Below, in pieces: positions 35,121 to 46,758 of a stretch of 64,000 nucleotides of DNA. Origin of the DNA: Turnera subulata (lineage: Eukaryota > Streptophyta > Magnoliopsida > Malpighiales > Passifloraceae); contig JAKUCV010003146.1 of NCBI GenBank assembly GCA_028386065.3, forward strand, positions 78,399 through 142,398, in the 5' to 3' direction. The position numbers and the translations under genes were made by a program. How positions within the stretch are numbered: the stretch's first letter is position 1; each line of letters starts with the position of its first letter. The notes under the pieces are model-generated. The model was not told the origin of the DNA and ran no database searches. It saw nothing but the letters and a program-made list of their open reading frames with translations.

Positions 35121-36964
35121 TGATAACATCTAAATGTTAGTGTTTTTATGATAGTTTTGAATGGCTTTTACTATATATTCTTGGTCGATTATGTGTATAA
35201 TCTTTATATTATTGTGTGTTTTCATGCATCGTGTCAATTAGTACTTCAATTTTGCTGATTAAGTGTTTTTATCAGGAATTTGTCGTTTTTATTGAAGAAT
35301 GGAAGCTTTTTAGCCAAGTTTGGAAACCAGGCCCAATTTAGGAAACTTTCTACAGTGAGCACAGCCGACTATTTTGAAGATTTCGGGAGTTCTAGGAATC
35401 AAAATTAAGTGAGACTAATTGGAGACAAAGTTAGACTTACAGGGCTCTCTATGGATTAAATTTTATAATTTTTGGATGTGTCTACATGGAGCAGCAATTA
35501 TTTTAATCCAGCCTAGAATGCAGATTTTTCTGTGCCAACCCAGGCCCAGTGTTTCGGTGATATCTTGAGCTACCGAAGTCCAATTGAAGATTTCTTTTTA
35601 TGGAACAAAAGCTGAGAGAATTATCTAGAATTTTGTAAAAGATCCAAATGCCCAGTTCGGAAGTATTCTAGGAGTTAAGTGGAATGCAAATTTCGGGTCA
35701 GAAAATAGACAAAAGTCCAACTTGGAGTGCAAGTCAAGAATTCAATTTCCATTCAAAGAAGGAGAGCCCCACCGACTTCCAGCAGCTAAAGGTAGTATAA
35801 CTAAACCCCCTAGATCGACATATTCAGGAGGCAGAAGTTGGAGGGCGAAGCTCTGCCGAATTGGCTAGTTATTAGGTCACACACACTAGTAGGGTTAGGG
35901 TTTTCACTCTTTTGGATCCTCTAGGTGGTGCCGAATTTCTCATCCAATTTCAAAGGTAATTCCCCACAAAAATTCAACATTTTTCCAGTAAGATTTGATG
36001 ATTCAAAGTCACAGAATCACCAGTCCAATTGCAGCAGAAGTCGTCACCAGAGGAGCACAAGTCGACGCCATCATCACCAACACAAATCGGCTGCCCGACT
36101 TCACTACTCTCTCTTTTATTTGATTTTCTTTCTGTCAAATTGTTTACTTGATGAATTCTTGTGAGATTTTGATGATTTGCTGTTTTATTATGCTGAACTA
36201 ATTCTCTAATCTAGGATTAGGAATGTAGCCAATTACTTCTATGGTATTATTGTATATGAATTGATGTTTATTCAATTGATTGTGTTGATTGTTCAATCTG
36301 TGTGTTCTGAATTTATTATCTACTTTGGATTGATTCTTATTGATTGCAACATGCGAGAGCTGCGTAATTTATATGATGATACCTAGAAGAACATAGATTG
36401 ATTGATGCTAAAATATGCGAGAGCTGATAGTTTCTTAGGGCTTTATTGATTGTTTTGTGCTTAATGAGTTTAGTATTGATGCTAGGCTATGCGATAGCTA
36501 GGTAGTAATGTTTGCTGAATATTTGATTCAACATGCGAGAGCTGAGGATTAAGACATTAGAAACAATTGCCCACAATCACACGTCAATAGGAGTAATCGA
36601 CATCCATGCATAATAAACCTAGATAGTAATTGTGTGAACCCCGATTTCCTAGATTGCATTAGATATTGATTGAACTTTGCTTTAGATTAAGTTTGCGATT
36701 TATTTATTTTCTTTCTAGCCTAGTCGACATCACCCTAAACCATCTTTAATTTGATTTGCGTAGATAATCATAAATTGTGACATTCGGTAGTACTTATTTC
36801 CCTTGTTCCGTGGATCGACCTTGATTAGACTACTACACTACATAGTACACTGTGTGCATGCAGTTAGCAATCGTTGCATTTACTCGTGAGTTATTTGTTT
36901 GTCGTGTTGAGAATTGATCAAGAATTATAAATTTGAAAAAGTCACGCGTAAATAAAACGCATCA
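35121..36964 (+). repeat. Element Y 3' LTR (Athila/Tat-like)
   Basis: 1844 bp, TGATAACATC...AAACGCATCA, preceded by a polypurine tract. Near the end, TGGATCGACCTTGATTAGACTACTACA resembles the corresponding part of the element X LTR. Four ATGCGAGAGCTG words lie at 36352-36545. The LTR ends inside a minus-strand gag, so Y appears to be inserted in that element. The left part of Y is not identified with certainty. Confidence 0.65.
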
Positions 36965-38073
36965 CTGGGCAATAATATCTCCTTTTGTTCCACCAAATCT
37001 TGAATCCTGTGGTGGAGCTGAAGGCAGTCATCAGTGGTGTGCCCCGTCATCTGGTGGAACTCACAGTATCTGCTTGGGTTTCCTCTAACAAGTGAGTCAG
37101 AGTTAGGCTCTAGAGGTCGTACTAGGTCTCCCTCCACAGATTTCTTGAGCATTCTCCCTAGAGACATAGGCAAAGGGGTACACTTTCTGGGTTTAGGTCC
37201 AGCTTGAGCGGTCACATAATTTACCCCAGCTAACTTCTTCCTCAGGGTCGGATTTGGGCTTCCTCTGAATGCAGATGCGCCCATGGACACCTTGATCTTT
37301 CCCGAATTGTTGGCGTCTTCTAGCTGCATACCTGCCCCAACAAGGGCTTTGAAATTGGCATAGTAATTGCCAACCGTACGAACATAATATGCCGGCTGCA
37401 AATTCTTGATGACCATCTGTATCTGGTCGTCCTCGGTTGGTCTGCTAACCATTAACGATACCTTATCGCGCCATCTCGAGATATAAGCAGAGAAAGTCTC
37501 CTCGGGCTCTTGCTTGGTTGTCTCGAGATCCTTTTTAGTCACATCCACCTCGGTGTTATAACCATACTGGTTCACAAACTCCTTGTAGATGTCATCCTAT
37601 TTACTGATCCTGCTCTCGTCCAAGGACATGAACCACTTCAAAGCTGCCCCCCACAGAGTCCTCTGAAACAATTGAACCATCAGTTCTGGTCCTACTCCCA
37701 TAGGCTGCAGCATCCTCACATAGATCTTCAAATGAGTTTTAGGGCATCCCATTCCATTGAATTTCTCGATGTCAGGCATCTTGAACTTCTCAAGTAACGG
37801 GGCTTCAGGGAACAAAGATAAGCGATCTAGATTCCAGTCATTTTCCTTCCTTTTCATGGTTTTCAGTAGCTCCTCTACTCTCCTGAGCCTTTCCTCATCT
37901 TCTTTGGGCCTTCGAATCATCGAGCCACCGCCTTGTGTCATTACCTCATCACCATTTTGCCTTGAACTCTGTCCCCCATTACTCCCAAGGGACGCAGTTC
38001 TATACTTGAGCATCATCAATGCATCCCTCACAATTGGATCTTCTAGCAGGGATTCCATGGTCACATCTGTCAT
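36965..38073 (-). pseudogene. Tat/Ogre-type gag 1, truncated
   Basis: Starts MTDVTMESLLEDP at 38073. The gag core follows with FNGMGCPKTHLKIYV and AALKWFMSLD, then a TAG (about 37597, best explained by TGG to TAG). The same frame continues through ETFSAYISRWRDKVSLM to a zinc-finger-like CEFHQMTGHTTDDCLQL near 37015-37065. The CX2H/HX4C arrangement is typical of Tat/Ogre gag. The frame is cut at 36965 by the element Y LTR. Confidence 0.82.
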
Positions 38074-38574
38074 GGTAGTGTTATCTTCACTTGTCTTGCA
38101 CTAGTATTGAGGGGAGATAGGTGTCAAAACTCTAGGTACCCAAGGGGATCACTCTCTCTCTTTTTTAGGGCAAAGGTCATAAAGGAGGCACTCTATTTAC
38201 AATTACTTGAATCCACAATAGTATACACCCAAATGCACGTACCACTTATAGATTCATAATGCATGAGATGCTCAGGGTATCCAGCTGGTTGGGGGCCAAA
38301 AGATTGCCGCTAAGGAATAGGTTGACCTACTCACATGTGATAATGGATATCGCGTGAGGTCCAAGGCCAATTAATCCGCATCATTGCTAAACATCGAGAA
38401 ACGGGTTCACTGAAGCCGCCATCTTTAAAAAAAGCATTGTGGTGGACTTGGATTCCCTTGCCCCCTTAGGGTAAAGGCTTCACTTCAATCATCATGAATG
38501 CAAGGCACTTATGATGACAAGTAAAAGACACACAAGATTCTACAATTGCACAAATTCTCTTGAACCCACTACTT
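38074..38574 (-). other. Leader of Tat/Ogre gag 1
   Basis: About 500 bp between gag 1 and its primer site, no supported ORF. It closely resembles the leader at 40837-41332. Confidence 0.7.
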
Positions 38575-38591
38575 CCCCAGCGGAGTTGCCA
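38575..38591 (-). other. tRNA-Arg-type primer-binding site A
   Basis: Minus-strand text TGGCAACTCCGCTGGGG, next to the LTR at 38594. It is close to TGGCGACTCCACTGGGGA, the tRNA-Arg-type site known from Ogre/Tat elements. Confidence 0.8.
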
Positions 38592-38593
38592 AC

Positions 38594-40163
38594 TGTGAAT
38601 ACCTGACCCAAAATCACTTGGGCCAATTCATCTAATCCTTTCACCTTCTTCCTCGGGTCAATCCCATAACATTAGAGTCGCCATCCAAATTTTATTAAGG
38701 ACAAAACTTGGGAAAAACCTTAATGTGACTCCTTTATGCTACATGGTCATGGCGAACCAAGGTCATTGGATCGGGGGTTCGTCATAGATGGAAAGGTGTT
38801 AGGCACCCATCCGTGTTGGGTCGAAACTATGTGCAATTGCAAAATGCAAGTGTGCCTGGTGCAAGTGAGGAAAGTAAACGAATGGGGGAGAGGAAAAAAA
38901 TTTGGCTTGCATCTCGGTGTAAAACCGAGACTACCTACGTACCCGAGTGACCAGGGTCAAAGCCACGTACTTTTGAACATGGCACAAATCGGCCAATTAC
39001 ATCATCAAAAGCATCAGCATGTATTCAACAAAGATCAATCAAAACAAGGTTTAGTGTTACCTACTGTAGCCCTCCTCTAGCTCCTTGCAATGGGTTGAGT
39101 TCTACACCCACCTTATTTCCACTTCTAAGCTCAATGGTTGATCCTCTTCTTGACTCTTCCATGCTGGACTACTGTTGATGCCTCCCACGAAATTCCTCCA
39201 AAGTTTCTGCCTAATAATGTATCTATAGACTTAGAGAGGTAAAGTTTCTCCAAGCACTCAAGGCTTATGGGTGTATGTGTGAGAAAGATTGTGTGTCCTT
39301 GAAATGTGTGTTAGGAGTCCTATTTATAGTGCTCTGGGAAGTCTAGGGGCGTGGACCTGCTTAATGGTGGAGATTATGCCCGAAAATTTGGTCAAAAACC
39401 GCATAGGATCGAATTAGAAAAAAAATTGGAGGAAATTGGGGGTTCTGGGCACCTATGACCCCCAGTGCCGGCGGTCATGTGAGGTTGACCGCCAGGTGCA
39501 AGCGGTCGTCGCGAGAGAACCGCCGGTCACCCTGCGTATCACTCGTTCTTTCCTTTTCTGACCCCCAATCCCCCTAATTCAGCTCTAACTTGATCCTACC
39601 ATGTAATTAACCCCTAATTAACCTAGAATCACTCAATTACTTGATCCTCACTCCCTTAAATCATTCCAAGATTGATTGATTACACATTGATACCCATTTT
39701 AAGCAAAATCATACCAAAAATACAAAAATCTACTTAAATGATAATTTAACTCTGATTTTCCACAAAAAACAAAGCTAAAAATAGCCTACAAGAAATGTGT
39801 TAATGGGCTAGATAAACTCTGGAGAATTCATTAACTTGGACCCTTAAACCCAATTCTAACCGAAAAAAAAAATCATCTCAATATAATCGGGTTAAAAACA
39901 ACTAAAAGAGCCCAAGCAATAAAATGGAACGTATTTTAATGTAAATAAACCTTATTATATGTTTTACCCTAAGATTAAATCATCTCATTAATCCTAAGGT
40001 TTAAGTGCACAAAGGTTTAGATTATCAAAATACAATAATTCTACTAAATTAAGTTCTTATCATGCCTTAACTCAAAATCAAATCATCACATTAACCTAAA
40101 GTTTGAGCATGTTTGGAATCTACTTTTAGTAAAATATTCATGGGTCAAATTTGGGTGTTCACA
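38594..40163 (-). repeat. Tat/Ogre-type LTR A
   Basis: 1570 bp. Plus-strand ends TGTGAATACC...GGGTGTTCACA. It contains GACCGCC/GGCGGTC inverted repeats near 39465-39535 and a roughly 290-bp block (about 39067-39357) that LTR B lacks. Confidence 0.82.
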
Positions 40164-40836
40164 CAGGTCGGTTCACCATTAATGATGCCTTGCTACGCCA
40201 CCTCGTGATAAAGGGTGAGAATGTCTCTTGGGCCACCTGTTTGGTTGTCTCGGGATCCCTCTTGGTCACATCCACTTCGGTGTTGTAGCTATATTGGTTC
40301 AAGAACTTTTTGCAGAAGTCCTCCCATTTGGTCACTTTTCTCTCATCCAAAGTCAGGAACCACTTTAGGGCTGCTCCCAATAAAGTTCTTTGAAGCAATT
40401 GGGCCATCAACCCTGGCCCGATCCCTATAGGTTGTAGTATCTTAACATATATCTTCTGATGAGTTGTTGGACATCCCATTCCATTGAACTTCTCGTTGTC
40501 CAACATCTTGAACTTTTCACGAAGGCGGGCTTCAGGGAACAAAAATATACGTTCCAAGTTCCAATCATCCTCTTTCCTCTTTATGGCTTTCAGTAATTCC
40601 TCCACCCTTCTAAGCCTCTCCCCATCTCCTTTGGATTCCTGTGTCACCGAGTCATCCTCCTGAACGACCACCACATTATTCTCAATGCCTGGTTTTGAGA
40701 CTTGTCCCCCATCACCCTTAGGGGACACCATCTTCAATTTCTTCAAGGCCCATAGTGTATTTCTGACATTTGGATCCTTCAGCAGATCCTAGGATTCCTC
40801 AGCCACATTGGTCTTAGCAACGTTGCCCTCACTCAT
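40164..40836 (-). pseudogene. Tat/Ogre-type gag 2, truncated
   Basis: A second gag of the same family, ATG at 40836 (MSEGNVAKT), a TAG near 40790, then MKKLKMVSPKGDGG and a core with FNGMGCPTTHQKIYV and AALKWFLTLD. It ends abruptly at LMVNRPV, where LTR A begins. The rest of the element was deleted between mid-gag and the LTR. Confidence 0.8.
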
Positions 40837-41332
40837 CTTGCTCTAGTATTTGGATCGTAGGTGTTAGGGTGCCCGGTACCCAAGAGGCTTCCTGACTCAC
40901 ATTTTTTTGTTGGTTTTCTATTCAGGTATGTACAAATGAAAGAGGGCACTCTATTTACATTTACTTGAATTCACAACAATAATCACCGAAAAGCACGTAC
41001 CACTTATTGATTAAATATGCATGAGATGCTCAGGGCATGCAGTTGGTTGGGGGCTAAAGATTGCCGCTAGGGAATAGGTTGACCTACTTACATGTGATAT
41101 TGGATATTGTATGAGGTCCACGGCCCATTAGTCCCCATCATTGCTAAGCAGCGAGAAACGAGTTCACTAAAGCTGCCATCGGTTAAAGAAAGCATGTGGT
41201 GGACTTGGATTCTCGCGTCCTCTTACGGTAAAAGCTTCACAGCAATCATCATGAAAGCAAGGCACTTATGATGACAAGTGAAAAGGCACACAAAACTCAA
41301 CGATTGCACAAGGTTTCTTGAACCCACTACTT
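40837..41332 (-). other. Leader of Tat/Ogre gag 2
   Basis: About 500 bp without supported ORF. Similar to 38074-38574. Confidence 0.7.
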
Positions 41333-41349
41333 CCCCAGCGGAGTTGCCA
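41333..41349 (-). other. tRNA-Arg-type primer-binding site B
   Basis: Minus-strand TGGCAACTCCGCTGGGG next to LTR B, identical to site A. Confidence 0.8.
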
Positions 41350-41351
41350 AC

Positions 41352-42670
41352 TGTGAGAATCCTACCCAAAATCACTTGGGCCTTCTCACCTATTCCTTTT
41401 CACCTTCTTCCCCGGGTAAATCCCATGTCAATGGAGTCGCCACCAAAATTTTATTAAGGACAAAGTTTGGGAAAAACCTTTGTATGACTCCATTAGGCAA
41501 CATGATCTTAGCGAACCAAAGACATGGGATCGGGGGTTCGTAATGGATGGGAAGGTTTTAGGCACCCATCCATGTTGGGTCGAAACCTTGTGCAATTGAA
41601 GAGTACAAGTGTGCCTTGTGCAGGTGTACAGACGTGGAAAACAAAAGGAAGGGGGAGGAGAAGAAGAATTGGCTTGCATCCCGTTATAAAATCGAGACTA
41701 CCTACATACCCGAGTGATCAGGGTCAAAGCCACGTAGTTCTAAACATGGCATTAAGTCGCCACTTACATCATCAAAAGCATCCTTATATAGTCGCAAAAA
41801 TAAACCAAAAAGGGTTTAGTGTTACCTCTTGTACCCTTGCTTAATGGTGAAGATTATGCCCGAAAATCTGGTCCAAACCCGCGTAGGATCAAAATAGCAA
41901 CAAAAATCGGGAAAATCGGAGATTCTGGGCACTGATGACCGCCACTGCCGGCGGTCATCTATTGGATGACCTCCAAGGCTGGTGGTCATGTGTGGATGTC
42001 TACTGGCACCCGGCGGTCGTCGCGAGAGGACCGCTGGTCACCCCGCGTATCGCTCGTTCTTTCCTTTTTTTGAACCCCAATCCCCCTAATTCAGCTTTGT
42101 TTTGATCCTACTGCGTAATCATCCCCTAATCAACCTAGAATCACTCAATTACTTGATTATTACTCCTCTCAATCATTCCGTAACTGATTGATTACACATT
42201 AACACCCATTTTAAGCAAAATCATACTGAAAACACATTTACTAATTAAAGGGTGATTTGATCCTGATTTTTCACGAAAATCAGAACCGAAATTAGTCTGC
42301 AATTAAAGTGTTTATAGGCTAATTAAACTCTGAAGAATCCATTAACTTGGCTCTCAAACCTATCCTTAACCCAAAAATAAATCATCTCAATATAATCGGG
42401 TTAAACACAAATAAAAGGCCCAAGCAATGAAATAAAACCTATTTTAGTATAAATAAACCTTGATATATATTTTGCCTTAAGATTAAATCAACTCATTAAT
42501 CCTAGTATTCAAATACATAAGGGTCCAATTTACCAAAATATATTATTTCTTCTAGATTAAATTCTCAACATGTCTTCTTCCTAGGATTGAATTATCTTAT
42601 CATCTGAAGCTCAAGTATGTTTAAATTCCAATTTTAGTAGATAATTCGTTGGTCAAATTTGGGTGTTACA
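41352..42670 (-). repeat. Tat/Ogre-type LTR B
   Basis: 1319 bp, plus-strand ends TGTGAGAATCC...GGGTGTTACA. Shorter than LTR A through an internal deletion near 41836. It carries three or four GACCGCC/GGCGGTC words at about 41935-42045. Confidence 0.8.
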
Positions 42671-44197
42671 CACACACTCAATTCAAGTAATGAATTCAGG
42701 TGTGTACACCCCTACTCTCCAAAGAAAAAAAATGATTTTTGTTTTTAGGAAATGGGACCCTTTGGTCACCAAAATCTACAGGAAAGAGACATTTAGATAC
42801 TTCAAATAAAATATATATTTTTTTGTGTTTAAGGAAATGGGATCCTTTAATCACTAAAATCTAAAGGAATTAGACCTTTAGATTCTTCAAAGAAAAGATG
42901 TTTTTGTTTGTGTTTAAGGAAATGGGATTTTTTAAAACCTAAAGGAATGAGACATTTGGATCTTCAAGGAAAAGATGTCTTGTTTTTAAGGGAATGGGAT
43001 CCTTTAAATCACTAAATTCTAAGCGAATGAGACTTTTAAATTCTATTTATAAAATATGATTTTTGTTTAAGAAAAAGAGATCCTTTCAATCACCAGAATT
43101 CTAAAAAATGAGGCCTTTGGATATTTTTAACTCAAAAGATGTTTTATAAGTTTAAAGGAATGGGACCCTTAATCACCAAAATCTAAGGGAATGGGTCCTT
43201 TGGATATTTTTAAATCAAAAAATATTTTTTGTGTTTGAGAGAATGGGTTCCTTAACCATAAAAATCCAGAAGAATGGGGTCTTTGGATATTTTTTAATCA
43301 AAAGATGTATTATGTGTACGAGGGAATGGAGGCCCTAACCACCAAAATCAAGAGGAATGAGGCCTTTGGATATTTTTAAATCAAAAGATGTTTTGTATGT
43401 TTGAGGGAATGGGGCCCTTAATCACCAAAATCTAAAGGAATGGGGCATTTTGATATTTGCTTTTTTTTGTGAATCTAAAGGAATGGGGCCTTTAGATAAA
43501 AATAATGAAAAGTTTTGATAATGTGTCCTGAGGTGGGCATCCAGGACTTTGAGAAGATTTTGCCGTTTGGTCAGACGATAGGGGTTCCCTTTCGGGAAGA
43601 ACTACGGGAGTTTTGAACCCAATGTGAGGGGTCACGTAGGCAATCGCAAGTGGATGAGGCAAAAGCTCAAATATGTGAATATTGTGTGTTTTATTTCGTA
43701 TTTGTTTGTATGTTTTGTTTGTTAATATGAGGTACTTGCTCTAACTATGAACTGTACACATTTGTTTGGCATATAATATTACCGGCATTGTCTTAGTAAA
43801 GATGGTAGTCAGTGATAAACGAATCCCCGGACCCTTCTCTTGGTTTCCAGATCAGCGAATTATCCGGAGTCAACAACGGGGTTTCCTCAAATTTTCACTT
43901 AAAAAATTCGGGTGGCGACTCCGTGTTTAGACGAAAAGCAAGGGAACACCAAGAATAGTGTGTGCCCACTACTTCAGTGAGTTTGTTCGGATTTGTGGCA
44001 CCTTCTGTGAATGAACTTAGCCGAAGTGCAAACACCGTGCATGCATATTCTACTTAGCCTACATCGAATCGGTTCCCTCCACTTAAGCTAAGCTAGTTCA
44101 TATGAAACATCACGAATTCTAGGCCATCGTTCTGAAGCCACGGTCACGAGGTGATATCCCGCCAACTTGGCCAGAGGTTGCGGTGCTCATAGGAAGT
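42671..44197 (+). repeat. Probable 5' LTR region of Tat/Ogre-type element W
   Basis: It lies directly before a plus-strand tRNA-Arg-type primer site. Its start cannot be fixed, because no second LTR copy is in the window. It contains an array of about 80-bp repeats (42731-43517) and CGGGTGGCGACTCCGTG near 43910, text often seen near the end of such LTRs. Confidence 0.6.
42731..43517 (+). repeat. Minisatellite, ten ~80-bp units
   Basis: Each unit reads roughly GGAATGGGACCCTTAATCAC, then CAAAATCTAAAGGAATG, GGGCCTTTGGATATTTTT and AAATCAAAAGATG. Units start near 42731, 42808, 42899, 42978, 43060, 43141, 43224, 43308, 43391 and 43461. The period is 70-91 bp, and the units are well diverged. Confidence 0.85.
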
Positions 44198-44215
44198 TGG
44201 CGACTCCACTGGGGA
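44198..44215 (+). other. tRNA-Arg-type primer-binding site of element W
   Basis: TGGCGACTCCACTGGGGA, the canonical Ogre/Tat primer site complementary to a tRNA-Arg 3' end. Confidence 0.9.
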
Positions 44216-44573
44216 GAAAAGTTCTACTTCCTTTGTGATGGAGAAAACGGGACAAACAGGATTCTAGGATGCCACTCCAATGTGTATTTTGTTCATAGTT
44301 GTTCTTTGTCATCAGCCTCCACAATGCATTTTTCATTATGTATATATATTGTATGCTATCCCCTACACTTTAAGATTGTGTTATATCGGGTCGTATAGGA
44401 GATCATGACCTATGCCTTTCAGTCGAAAGTCTCAATCGCCGTTCGCTGGGATGGATTTCAACGCAGCTCCGGCCGTGGGACTCTCTAACTGCGGTCTATG
44501 CCCCCCAACCAGCTGCATACCCTTGCATATAGGAACCGTAGATGTTTCCCCTAGGTACCTTGTAACGTGTGAC
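44216..44573 (+). other. Leader of element W, left part
   Basis: No supported ORF. Interrupted at 44574 by the minus-strand element X relative and resumed at 62433. The last five bases GTGAC (44569-44573) are the target copy. Confidence 0.7.
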
Positions 44574-46758
44574 TGATGTCGTCTATCCGCAACTGGCTCT
44601 TGCAAGTGCACAAGGTTGTTGTAGTACTTGTCAAGGTCGTATCCACAGGGACTGGGTTGAGCCTGTTACCCTTCAAATTAGAAAAATTAGGCTGGAAATG
44701 AACAATAAGAGGTGATTTTCAGGTGTATGCTAATTGAAATATAAACTAAGCAATGAAATTAAACTAACAGCATAATTGAAATAGGAAGAGATCAGATTGA
44801 GAGAAGTCTTAGGCATTCGGGGTTCATATGTCCTGTTTTATGCCTTAAATTGCTTAACAGCCTCAGGCACAGGCTGAGCCTGTGGGTGAGGCTGTATCTA
44901 ATAAAATGTCTTGAAGGGGCTCCCAACCTAGTGTACTATCAACGACTTTCGTTCTTATTGATAGTTCCCTAAGCTTCCATCTACCCCCTATCATTAGAAT
45001 AGACGTTCACTTAAAGGTGAAGTTTAGTGTTGATGCTAAATACCCACAGTCTCTCCCTATCTTCTTTCGAACGGCTGGGGGGTGAAGGCTGACTTATTGT
45101 TGGTCTAGCACTCCTGGCTTCTCCTTTCGGTCCTTCACCAGGCTACTACATGATTAAAAGAAAATCCCCAATAGTTGATCAAGAATCAAATGAGGAATTG
45201 TGTTATCTTCTTGACTATGTTGTCACAGACTGAGGCTGTACTAGGCTCAGGCTGAGGCTGTGTTGTGTACAGGCTAAGGCTGTTGACAGCAAAAGAGTCA
45301 ATTAATAGAATCGGTTCTTGCAGGTGCTCTCAACCTATACTGCACCCATTTGCTTTCGCTCACAGGTGCCTCCCATGGTTCTCACATTCCTAATGCTCTC
45401 GCATCGGTCAAACACAGGGGTTTAGGATTGGTGTTGAGGCTAGTTCCTCAATTAGTTTCTAACTCTAGTCAAAAGCTAAAAACTAAGGGTTGGTTGTTAT
45501 TGTTCCAGTAGCTATGGTTTCTCCATTCGGTCCTTCACCTAACTACCAGTAATCATGCGAGGGTTTGGACAGAACTCAAACATGTATTAAGTATGCAACA
45601 ACCAAACAAGAAAACGGGTTAAGAACATGTAAAGAGCAATTTATTATAATAAAACCAGAGACATGTTGTACCCCTTCACCCTAAGAGGGGTTGTTTAATT
45701 CATACCCAGAAATACTAGAACAACAAAAACAAGGAAAAGCATTGGGTTAAGAACAACTTGGAGGCTAGGGGCAACATGATTTCTAGAGCAAAAGCTGTAG
45801 AATCGTATGCCCCTTGAAACTGGATTTTTGTCTCTGTTCCCAACACTTCTGCCATTCTCTGGGTGTTTTTAATCGATGGGTTGTTCCCTGGATTCGTGGG
45901 ATCGTCATCACTTCTCCCCTTCTTCTTTTGTAGGTGCAGCTCCTCTATTCTTCTTCCTTCCAACTTGCTAGAAGGTATGGGGGTTTGGGCATGTTGGTTC
46001 GTCAGCCTTCCAGCATGTGTCTCAGATAGGCGTGATGGGCAGCAAGTTGATTGGTGGATTGTAAGTTCCAAGGTACCCTTTGCAGAGGATATTCATTCTT
46101 TACGGTGGATTCTCTCTGAGTTGCATGTGCCTATCCCTTTTCCTCTTGAAAGTGCTCTGGGAACGTCAGGAGAACGTTTGTTTATGTTAGTGGAGCAAGT
46201 GGTGCAAGTGGTGTAATTTTATATTTCTCCTGCAATTTTTGGGTTTTGCAGGATGCACAGGCTGAGGCTGTCGACACACAGGCTGAGCCTATGCATGGTC
46301 TATTTGCAGTCCTCCTTCGACTTCCTTCTCCAATCGATTTCAGCCTCTTCTGTAGATGATGAAACGTCATAAGTTCTCTTTGGATAGAGGCGAGGGCTAT
46401 GAGTCTTAGTGGAAATCCTGTGATTTGAAGATGGTTTGCCGCCCCCAATTGAAATTTCAGTGAACAACAGCCTCAGGGACAGGCTCAAGGGTTCTGCAAC
46501 AGGCTCAGGGTGTGGTCAGAGACAGGCTCATACTGTGATCCGAAACAGGCTCATGCTGTAATAGAGATTGTTTCTTCAATTGCAATGAAATCCTCCCGAA
46601 TTGGTCAAAATGCACCTGAAATCACTAATCATGCAGTAAGGGGTGGAATTATTGGAAATTTGATGAAATAGTGCATAGGGAGGCGTATGATCATAGTGAA
46701 ATATGTGCATTCTATCTCTAAAATCATGCCTAAAACTATGCATATTTCACACTCATCA
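44574..46758 (-). repeat. X3 3' LTR
   Basis: 2185 bp. Plus-strand ends TGATGTCGTC...CACACTCATCA. It is similar over much of its length to the reverse of the element X LTR and rich in ACAGGCTGAGCCTGTG-like words (44860-44895, 45228-45295, 46256-46295, 46465-46560). Confidence 0.88.

Noticed and set aside
45715..46071. ORF in the X3 LTR (related text at 31612-31854 and 61376-61573)
   Set aside because: Frames differ between copies and are interrupted. Most likely chance open frames in a conserved LTR.
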